Shown here one piece after another: positions 1-5,241 of a stretch of DNA of 5,241 nt. Where the stretch lies: positions 1 through 5,241 of the forward strand of contig PMST01000247.1 in NCBI GenBank assembly GCA_003168295.1, written 5' to 3'. This DNA is from Actinomycetota bacterium. Its GTDB lineage: Bacteria; Actinomycetota; Actinomycetes; Streptosporangiales; Streptosporangiaceae. Below the pieces are notes generated by a model that had not been told where the DNA came from, made no database searches, and saw only the letters and a program-made list of their open reading frames with translations. The stretch's first letter is position 1. Every line of letters starts with the position of its first letter. The position numbers and the translations under genes are program-made.

Positions 1-1871
1 TCCTCCCGCACCTGGCGCCGGTGCTCATCGCGGTCCTTGAAGTAGAACTCGAACTTCAGCAGGTCGCGGAGCCACCCGATCTCGGTCCAGAAGGCCTCCA
101 CCGGGTCGGTGCCAGCACCGAGACCCGCAAAAACCCGAAGCACCGCCAGCTCGCACAGCGCCGTGTCGAGCATGAAATGGATCAGCGAGTTCCGGTAGAA
201 GGTGGCGGCCAGCTGATGGTCGGGCCCGATCAGCCAGACCGGCTCCCGGCCGTCCGCGACGCAGGTGACCAGCCCGCCCGCCACCAGTGCGTCCAGCGTC
301 GCGTGCACCGGGTCCGCCGCGGCCAGCGCCGGGACGCTCGCCGTCTGCGGGATGGCCCGGCTCGCCAGGTAGTCGAGCGCATCGGCCAGGGCCAGCCTGA
401 TCTGGTCGAAGGTCAGGGCGGCCCCGTGCATGGCCAGCAGGATGGTGGTGATCAGCGCGGTCGCCGTGACCGGCATGCCCTGGTTGATCCGCCAGGCGAC
501 CTCGAAGGCGATCTTGGTCAGGGCCAGCCGCCGGGCGTCGGGATCGGTGGCGACCGGGCCGCCCGGGGGCCCGAGGAAGGCGCTCAGCGGGACCGGTTCG
601 CCGAACCGCACGTAGACCTTGCCGTAGTGGCGGGCACCCTGGGCCTTGACGAAGTTGTAGAGCCAGCCGAAGCCCTCCGGTTTCTTCTGCGCGCCGCGGG
701 CGTACTCGGCGTACTCGGAGATCTCGTGCAGCTGGTCGAAGGTCACCGAGACCGGCAGCAGCAGCAGGTCGTCCACCCGCCCGGACAGGTAGGCGTCGGC
801 GGCGTAGGACAGCAGGCCGAGCCGCGGCGGGAGCATCTTGCCGGTGCGCGAGCGGGTGCCCTCGATCGACCAGGACAGGTTGAACCGCTTCTCCAGCACG
901 TAGCCGACGTATTCGCGCAGCACGTACTTGTACAGCGGGTCATCGGAGGTCGAGCGCCGGATGAAGATGACCCCGGCCCGCCGCATGATCGCGCCCATCG
1001 GCCCGAACGCCATATTGATCCCGGCGAACAGGTGCGCCGGAGGCAGCCCCTTCTCCTGCAGGGCGGCGGCGAGCACCAGGGTGTCCAGATTCGACCGGTG
1101 CGACCAGAGCAGGATGCCCGGCTGGCGAGCCATCGCCGCGCGCAGCCGTTCGACCTGGGTCTCGTCGTAGTCGATCTGCGGGTCGAAGCCACGCTGGAAG
1201 ATCATCCGCCCGATGACCGGCATGACGTCGATGAGCCGGCGGCTCCAGCCCGCGGCGAGCTCGTCCAGGATGTGGCCGGCCTCGGCCAGCGACGGCGCCT
1301 CGCCGTCCGCTCGCCGCACCGCGCGCAGCCCGGTCCGGAACCGCCGCGAGGCGAGGATCTCCTCCTTCACCAGGCTCGGCGTCTTGTACCTGGGGCCGCG
1401 CAGCTGGTACTCGGCCCGGTCGAGCGCGAGCGTGGCCCGGCGCGCCACGTAGCCGGCGAAGTCGGCATCTTCCCCGCCCTCGGTGGTCTCGACCCAGCGC
1501 CGCCGCAGCTCACCGACGGTTCCGGGTTCGCCGGTGAGCACGATGGCCCGGCCGGGCTGGCGGGCCAGGATCCGCCGCTGCTGGCGTTCGCTCGGGTGAT
1601 ACGGGTCACGCATCAGCTCAGTCAGCTGGGTCGCGGGCCGCCCCGCGTGTTCGGTCGGCAGCCAGGCCACCCTGACCGGGACCAGCCGCAGATCCGGCTC
1701 GTCCAGCAGCGACGCCGGGATCCCTCCCAGGCTAACCGGAGGCCGCTGCGTCCCTCCGGCCGCGGCGATCCGGTCGCGGATAAGCCGCGCCTCGGTCGGG
1801 GTGGAGGCCTGGGTAAGCAGCACCGTCCCCGGGTCCTGCTCACCCAAACCTCGGTCCGCCTCGGTGCTCAT
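1..1871 (-). CDS. plsB: Glycerol-3-phosphate 1-O-acyltransferase (PlsB family), 3' end cut by the window edge
   Basis: This enzyme would transfer an acyl group to position 1 of glycerol-3-phosphate at the inner membrane face, the first step of phospholipid and triacylglycerol synthesis. I translated the minus strand by hand and found 623 uninterrupted codons. All four acyltransferase blocks of the family are present in order. Block I is HRSNLD (H258 and D263 form the HX4D catalytic pair). Block II is GVIFIRRS (300-307). Block III is IEGTRSRTGK (E337, G338). Block IV is LLPVSV around P373. A C-terminal region follows with INQGMPVT (from I462) and a FYFKDRDE stretch from F609, typical of bacterial and mitochondrial GPATs. 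Family members are around 800 residues, so roughly 150-180 residues lie beyond position 1. The ATG at 1871 overlaps the upstream stop codon as ATGA. No Shine-Dalgarno sequence is visible before it, so expression probably depends on coupling. Order and relatedness resemble mycobacterial plsB2 (inference). The GPAT family call is firm; the paralogue assignment is not. Confidence 0.95.
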   Translation of the reverse strand, partial: MSTEADRGLGEQDPGTVLLTQASTPTEARLIRDRIAAAGGTQRPPVSLGGIPASLLDEPDLRLVPVRVAWLPTEHAGRPATQLTELMRDPYHPSERQQRRILARQPGRAIVLTGEPGTVGELRRRWVETTEGGEDADFAGYVARRATLALDRAEYQLRGPRYKTPSLVKEEILASRRFRTGLRAVRRADGEAPSLAEAGHILDELAAGWSRRLIDVMPVIGRMIFQRGFDPQIDYDETQVERLRAAMARQPGILLWSHRSNLDTLVLAAALQEKGLPPAHLFAGINMAFGPMGAIMRRAGVIFIRRSTSDDPLYKYVLREYVGYVLEKRFNLSWSIEGTRSRTGKMLPPRLGLLSYAADAYLSGRVDDLLLLPVSVTFDQLHEISEYAEYARGAQKKPEGFGWLYNFVKAQGARHYGKVYVRFGEPVPLSAFLGPPGGPVATDPDARRLALTKIAFEVAWRINQGMPVTATALITTILLAMHGAALTFDQIRLALADALDYLASRAIPQTASVPALAAADPVHATLDALVAGGLVTCVADGREPVWLIGPDHQLAATFYRNSLIHFMLDTALCELAVLRVFAGLGAGTDPVEAFWTEIGWLRDLLKFEFYFKDRDEHRRQVRE

Positions 1872-3394
1872 GATTTTTCGGAACGGGCGTCGGTTCCCGC
1901 ACCCGGCCAGTCGGCCAGCAGCTCCAGGTAACGCGCCCTGACCTGCTCGATTTTGTCGCCTAGGCCACCCACCGTCCAGTCGGCCACGCTGATAGGCGGC
2001 AGCACCGCGATGTCGACCGTGCCCGGGTTGAGCGTGGTGGCGTTACGGCCCGCGACCGAGTCCGAGTTCCTGATCACGACCGGGACGATCGGCAGGCCGG
2101 TCGCCATCGCGATCCGGAACGCGCCCTTCTTGAACGGTCCGACCGCCTGCGTGTCCCGCCGGGTCCCCTCGGGGGCGACCAGGATCGACAGTCCCTTGCG
2201 CGCGGCGTCCTCGACCGGCCCCAGGGCCGCGACGGCCGCCCCGGTGTCGGCCCGGTCGATGAACGCGGCGTCGAGCAGCTTGCCGATCGTGCCGAAGATC
2301 GGGTTGGCCTCGAGTTCCTTCTTGGCGATGCCGGTCCAGTTGTCTTTGACCAGCGCGGCCACCATGAACACGTCGAAGTTGTTGCGGTGGTTGAACAAGA
2401 ACACGGCGGGCCGCTGGGCGGTCAGGTTCTCGGCGCCGGTCACGTTCAGCTTCACGCCGTTCAGCGCGAGCACCGTCTCCGGCCAGAACCTGGTCAGGAA
2501 GTTAATGCCGGTGCGCTTGTTCCGCGTCAGCAGCCCGATGCCCAGCGCGCCCGCGGCCAGCGGCGCCAGCGAGCCCGCTCCGGCCAGGGCCCGGACCCGG
2601 GCCAGCGGGGTCCCGGCGTCCCGGCTCTTGAACCGCAGCACCGGCCAGCCGCGGCGGGCCGCCACCCGGGCCAGCTCCGGCCCGGGATTGACCGGCCGCG
2701 GTTTGCCGACCAGGTGCATGAGGGCCAGGTCCTCGTCGCCGTCGGCGTAGAAGTAGCTCAAGCCCAGGTCGACCTGGTGCTCGGCGGCGAACCGCTGGAC
2801 GCTGGTGGCCTTGGTGGTGCCCCACACGACGGGGCGCTCGATCTCGCCGGTCAGGATTCCGAGCTCGTCGACCACGAACCGGTTGCACACCACGTGGTCG
2901 ATGCCGAGGTAGCGCGCGACCGGCGCCGCCTGCATGGTCAGGGCCGACGAGCTCAGCACCACAGTGTGGCCGCGTCGCTGGTGAGCCTGGACCAGCTCAC
3001 GCATCTCCGGGTAGATCAGGTCGACAATGGACTGCTCGAAGACCCGATCGCCCATCTCCTCGACGTCCTCGGCCAGCCGTCCCCGGGCCGATTGAACCGC
3101 CCCTTCGATGATGTTCTCGAATTGCTGCCGCCCGAGCCGGTACTGCAGCGCAAGCTGCATCATCCGGACGAACTCCGCCGCCCCGACCTCCCCGCGGCGC
3201 AGCCGGTCCTTGGTCACGGCCGCGACCGTGAACCCGGCGACCAGCGTCCCGTCCAGGTCGAAGAAGGCGCCGATCCGCGGGCCCTCCGGGCTGGCCTCGA
3301 CCTCGGCCACCGACCCGGGCAGCCGCAAGGGCTGGGGAGCGCCAGGCGGCCGAGCACCGTTCGGCCCCGAGCCGTTCTGCGAGGCACTCGTCAT
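1868..3394 (-). CDS. Bifunctional HAD-family phosphatase / 1-acyl-sn-glycerol-3-phosphate acyltransferase (PlsC) fusion
   Basis: This 508-residue protein has two catalytic domains. Residues 1-40 are a Pro/Gly/Ala-rich lead. Residues 41-250 are a SerB-like HAD-IB hydrolase: motif I is FFDLDGT (nucleophile D46, acid D48), motif II is LSSS (148-150), the motif III lysine is probably K195, and motif IV is YADGDED (D218, D222). A hydrophobic stretch at about 273-289 may anchor it to the membrane. Residues 320-470 form a PlsC acyltransferase: NHRNNFD (H336, D341), FIDR (378-381), PEGTRR (E409, G410) and LPIVPVVI (P435, P438). PlsC would convert lysophosphatidate to phosphatidate. The HAD substrate is unknown; old annotations of the mycobacterial counterpart (Rv2483c) name phosphoserine phosphatase, but a lipid phosphate is equally plausible. 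The ATG at 3394 overlaps the upstream gene's stop by one base (TGATG), and GGGGGAG lies 8 bases before it, which supports this start. The stop overlaps the plsB start by four bases. Confidence 0.94.
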   Translation of the reverse strand: MTSASQNGSGPNGARPPGAPQPLRLPGSVAEVEASPEGPRIGAFFDLDGTLVAGFTVAAVTKDRLRRGEVGAAEFVRMMQLALQYRLGRQQFENIIEGAVQSARGRLAEDVEEMGDRVFEQSIVDLIYPEMRELVQAHQRRGHTVVLSSSALTMQAAPVARYLGIDHVVCNRFVVDELGILTGEIERPVVWGTTKATSVQRFAAEHQVDLGLSYFYADGDEDLALMHLVGKPRPVNPGPELARVAARRGWPVLRFKSRDAGTPLARVRALAGAGSLAPLAAGALGIGLLTRNKRTGINFLTRFWPETVLALNGVKLNVTGAENLTAQRPAVFLFNHRNNFDVFMVAALVKDNWTGIAKKELEANPIFGTIGKLLDAAFIDRADTGAAVAALGPVEDAARKGLSILVAPEGTRRDTQAVGPFKKGAFRIAMATGLPIVPVVIRNSDSVAGRNATTLNPGTVDIAVLPPISVADWTVGGLGDKIEQVRARYLELLADWPGAGTDARSEKS

Positions 3395-4881
3395 CAGGTC
3401 TGCTCCCCCGGGCGGCGCCGCGGGGTCGCGGGCGTCTGCTGCCTCGGGGCCCGCCGCGACGCCGGGCGCGGCTTCGGCCGGCCCAGCTCCAGGACCTCGT
3501 CGAACCCCAGCTGCAGGCCCTTCTCCAGCTGGTCGGCGGCCGAGAACGAGGCCGTGTCGTAGCGGACGGTCACGGTGCAGATGCCGGCCCGGGACACGAG
3601 TATCGCCATCATGGCCACCCGCGGCAGCGGCCCCATCGCGTACTGCCGCTCCACCTTGGCCCCGGCCAGGAAGGTCTCCGCGCCGTAGCCGGGCACGTTG
3701 CTGGCCTGGATGTCGGGAACGTTGATCCGCTCGCTGACCAGCTGCAGCGCCCCGTCGGGAAGCAGGGACAGGACCGGCGCGATCTGCCCGATCACGTCGA
3801 TCGCCGGCTCGTTCCGGCGCGCGATCACCTGCTCGCGGACCAGCCGGATCCGCTCAGCGGGGTCGGGTTCACCGATCGGCGCGGCGATGGTGGCGCCGGC
3901 GAACCGGTTGCCCGAGGCCGGGTCGTCGTTGGTGCGCAGGCTGACCGGCAGGGTCAGCGGCAGGGCGTCGATCGGTACCCCCAGCGCCTGGTGGTACCGG
4001 CCCAGGCCGCCGGAAAGCGCCGCGAGGTAGGCGTCGTTGACCGAGCCGCCCACCGCCTTGGCCGCGGCGCGCAGGTCGGCCAGCGGCACCTCGAGCACGA
4101 AGGTCCGGCTCACCAGGCTCCGGCGGCGCAGCAGGGGAGACGGCGGCACCGGCGGCGGGCCGAGCATCCGGCGGGCGGAACCGGCGAATCCGATCGCCCC
4201 ACCCACGGTGGCTCCCGGCCGCCTGATCAGGCGGTCGGCCGTGGTGACCGCGCGGCCGAGCGCCCGGCGGCCGGCCGACACGGCGGTCTCCGGCAGGTGC
4301 GTCAGGCTATCGCGGACCAGATCCTCGCCGCTCACGTCCCGCGGGATAGGGATGGGGGGCATCGGGCGCGGGAGGGCGTCCCGTTCGGTGTCGTAGACCT
4401 GCTCGAACAGGGCGATCCCGCCCAGGCCGTCGGTGATCGCGTGGCTGAGCTTGGTCAGCAGCGCCGCGCGGCCCCCCTCCAGGTCCTCCACGTAGATCGC
4501 CTCCCACAGGGCGCGGGAGGTGTCGAGCGGCGACTGCAGCGTCAGCTCGGCCAGGTCCAGAAGCTGGCGCAGCGTGCCCGGGGCCGGCAGGGCAGCCCGG
4601 CGCAGGTGGTAGTTCAGGTCGAAGTCGGGGTCGACGACCCACCGCGGCGGCGTGGTCGGCACCGTCGGGACGACCACCTTCTGCCGCATCCTGATGACCA
4701 CCCGGCTGGCCCGGTCGATCGCCTCCCGGAGCCGGCCCCAATCGGCCGGCCGGTCCAGGATCTCCACGTTCAGGAACGCCGAACGGGTGGCCGGCTGGGC
4801 CTCGCCCCGGTGCATCAGGTAATCGACCGGGCTGAGTTCGTCGGGCGGCCGGGCCGGCGGCGGTGACGGCGGTTCGGACAT
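3394..4881 (-). CDS. WS/DGAT family O-acyltransferase (wax ester synthase / acyl-CoA:diacylglycerol acyltransferase)
   Basis: This 495-residue protein would transfer an acyl group from acyl-CoA to diacylglycerol or a fatty alcohol, in the cytoplasm or on the membrane or lipid-droplet surface. The N-terminal domain begins with LSPVDYLMHRGE (16-27), typical of the family, followed by SPLDTSRALWE (117-127) and the active-site motif SHAITDG (146-152). That motif normally reads HHxxxDG; here the first His is Ser146, while the expected catalytic His147 and D151-G152 remain. The C-terminal half carries SVNDAYLAALSGGL (280-293) and ASNVPGYGAETFLAGA (393-408), matching the conserved NDxxLA and SNVPG...G signatures of the WS/DGAT C-terminal domain. 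The last 27 residues (469-495) are Arg/Pro-rich and look disordered. Length fits the family (about 450-500). It is the first gene of the operon, like Rv2484c in M. tuberculosis. The ATG at 4881 is preceded by a modest GGGGA four bases upstream. Actual substrate and activity are not determinable from sequence. Confidence 0.94.
   Translation of the reverse strand: MSEPPSPPPARPPDELSPVDYLMHRGEAQPATRSAFLNVEILDRPADWGRLREAIDRASRVVIRMRQKVVVPTVPTTPPRWVVDPDFDLNYHLRRAALPAPGTLRQLLDLAELTLQSPLDTSRALWEAIYVEDLEGGRAALLTKLSHAITDGLGGIALFEQVYDTERDALPRPMPPIPIPRDVSGEDLVRDSLTHLPETAVSAGRRALGRAVTTADRLIRRPGATVGGAIGFAGSARRMLGPPPVPPSPLLRRRSLVSRTFVLEVPLADLRAAAKAVGGSVNDAYLAALSGGLGRYHQALGVPIDALPLTLPVSLRTNDDPASGNRFAGATIAAPIGEPDPAERIRLVREQVIARRNEPAIDVIGQIAPVLSLLPDGALQLVSERINVPDIQASNVPGYGAETFLAGAKVERQYAMGPLPRVAMMAILVSRAGICTVTVRYDTASFSAADQLEKGLQLGFDEVLELGRPKPRPASRRAPRQQTPATPRRRPGEQT
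3403..3409 (-). promoter_or_regulatory. Ribosome binding site of the HAD-PlsC gene, inside the end of the WS/DGAT gene
   Basis: The minus strand reads GGGGGAG, ending 8 bases before the ATG at 3394. This is the best Shine-Dalgarno match among the three operon genes and decides the start of the fusion protein, because it places initiation at the TGATG overlap rather than at a downstream codon closer to the HAD motif. It lies in the last codons of the WS/DGAT gene (the ProGlyGluGln tail), so its sequence is constrained by both functions. Confidence 0.65.
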
Positions 4882-4930
4882 GATGTCCCCAGGTGACGAT
4901 TAAGGAACGTATAGGAGCGTGATTTTCACT
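4882..4930. promoter_or_regulatory. Divergent intergenic control region between the lipid operon and the PPOX gene
   Basis: These 49 bases are the only non-coding DNA in the window and must carry signals for both directions unless transcription enters from outside. It is the most AT-rich patch here (about 4898-4930, containing GATTAAGGAACGTATAGG). On the minus strand TATACG (4913 to 4908) is a possible -10 for the operon, with a weak CTGGCA-like -35 about 18 bases further upstream, inside the PPOX reading frame. On the plus strand TATAGG (4910-4915) overlaps it and is a weaker -10 candidate. No clear operator palindrome was found. Promoter positions are guesses; the region itself is certain from gene layout. 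Confidence 0.4.
4913..4917 (+). promoter_or_regulatory. Candidate ribosome binding site of the PPOX gene
   Basis: AGGAG on the plus strand is a good Shine-Dalgarno core, but it sits 13 bases before ATG 4931, further than the usual 5-10, and only one base before the in-frame GTG at 4919, which is too close. The next candidate, AAGGA at 4902-4906, is 12 bases before that GTG. The start of the PPOX protein is therefore ambiguous by four residues (Val-Ile-Phe-Thr). Confidence 0.4.
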
Positions 4931-5241
4931 ATGCCAGAACAACGCCGCGGCCGGTCGATCGCGATGAATGCGGACGAACTGGATTCGTTCCTCGGCGAGG
5001 AGCGGAGCTGCCGGCTGGCCACGCTCGGAGCGGGCGGCCCGCATGTCTCCCCGGTCTGGTTCGTCTGGGACGGGGCGGCCTTGTGGATTTACTCCCTGAC
5101 CCGCAGCCAGCGCTGGACGGACATCGCCCGCGACCCCCGGGTGGCGGCGGTGATCGACGCGGGCCACGAGTACGCCGAGCTCCGCGGCGTCGAGATGGAA
5201 GGCGAGGTCGAAGTCGTCGGTCCCGTCCCGCGCACCGGCCA
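4931..5241 (+). CDS. Pyridoxamine 5'-phosphate oxidase-like split-barrel protein (FMN or F420 binding), 3' end cut by the window edge
   Basis: The first 103 codons are visible; relatives are about 130-160 residues, so a quarter or more is missing. The pattern is that of PPOX/FDOR-type split beta-barrels: CRLATLGAGGPHVSPVWFVWDG (residues 27-48, strand-turn-strand), then IYSLTRSQRW (53-62), DPRVAAVIDAG (68-78) and a strand pair AELRGVEMEGEVEVVG (82-97). The Arg/Trp segment at 57-62 sits where cofactor-phosphate-binding Arg/Lys residues lie in relatives such as M. tuberculosis Rv1155. Whether it uses FMN, F420 or heme cannot be decided here, and no substrate is suggested. The start is uncertain: ATG 4931 has AGGAG 13 bases upstream, which is long; an in-frame GTG at 4919 has AAGGA 12 bases upstream; ATG 4964 has no ribosome binding site. 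It is divergent from the lipid operon, with no evident functional link. Confidence 0.85.
   Translation, partial: MPEQRRGRSIAMNADELDSFLGEERSCRLATLGAGGPHVSPVWFVWDGAALWIYSLTRSQRWTDIARDPRVAAVIDAGHEYAELRGVEMEGEVEVVGPVPRTG

Noticed and set aside
743..1192. A minus-strand open frame overlapping plsB in another frame, which could suggest a frameshift in plsB
   Set aside because: The true plsB frame reads through this whole stretch without a stop and holds acyltransferase blocks I to IV in order, so there is no frameshift.
1868..1900. A possible terminator or separate promoter between the HAD-PlsC and plsB genes
   Set aside because: The genes overlap by four bases; the TTTTT run at 1873-1877 (AAAAA on the minus strand) has no preceding stable hairpin in the direction of transcription and is within coding sequence.
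21..1931. A 636-codon open frame on the plus strand, the longest uninterrupted frame in the window
   Set aside because: It lies opposite plsB, whose minus-strand translation has all four acyltransferase blocks. The plus-strand product is rich in Arg, Gly, Pro, Gln and Asp/His with no recognisable domain, as expected for the antisense of GC-biased codons.
2387..3562. A 391-codon plus-strand open frame across the HAD-PlsC gene
   Set aside because: Low-complexity product with no motif; it spans the junction of two well-supported minus-strand genes. It is an antisense artefact of high GC.
3991..4866. A 291-codon plus-strand open frame opposite the WS/DGAT gene
   Set aside because: The product is Arg/Gly/Gln-rich with no fold signature, while the opposite strand carries the conserved WS/DGAT motifs.
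4307..5167. A 286-codon minus-strand open frame running through the intergenic gap and into the PPOX gene
   Set aside because: It is out of frame with the WS/DGAT gene, crosses the control region, and gives a Pro/Gly/Arg-rich sequence without domains. The PPOX reading on the plus strand is clearly better.
1..5241. tRNA or rRNA genes, CRISPR repeats, insertion sequences, or a defence or other novel multi-gene system
   Set aside because: No repeat units, terminal inverted repeats, transposase motifs or RNA-like folds were seen. Nearly every base is explained by four coding genes of known families.

Overview
This is a GC-rich window (very high G/C at third codon positions). It most likely comes from an actinobacterium. 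The gene content points to the lineage that includes Mycobacterium and related mycolic or non-mycolic actinomycetes. The main clue is a minus-strand run of three lipid-acylation genes in the same order as Rv2484c-Rv2483c-Rv2482c (plsB2) of Mycobacterium tuberculosis, recalled from memory. Genus cannot be fixed from the sequence alone.

Layout. The left four-fifths of the window is one tightly packed operon read right to left: a wax ester synthase/diacylglycerol acyltransferase (WS/DGAT) family gene (4881 to 3394), a HAD phosphatase-PlsC acyltransferase fusion (3394 to 1868), and a PlsB-type glycerol-3-phosphate acyltransferase (1871 to beyond the left edge). Neighbouring genes overlap by 1 and 4 bases (TGATG and ATGA), so translational coupling is likely. 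To the right of a 49-base divergent intergenic gap, a plus-strand gene for a split-barrel flavin/F420-type protein (PPOX family) starts at about 4931 and runs off the right edge.

How the genes fit together. PlsB would acylate glycerol-3-phosphate to lysophosphatidate. The PlsC domain of the fusion would make phosphatidate. The fused HAD domain is a candidate phosphatase, with unproven substrate. The WS/DGAT protein would acylate diacylglycerol or another acceptor. Together they could form a glycerol-3-phosphate to triacylglycerol route, or a supply line for phospholipid plus storage lipid. This is inference from family membership and operon structure. The PPOX protein has no obvious link to that pathway beyond the shared, divergent control region.

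I see no RNA genes, mobile elements, CRISPR arrays, repeats or terminators. The arrangement is a known type. The most notable details are a Ser in place of the first His in the WS/DGAT active-site motif, an altered fourth motif in the HAD domain, and an Arg/Pro-rich tail on the WS/DGAT protein.
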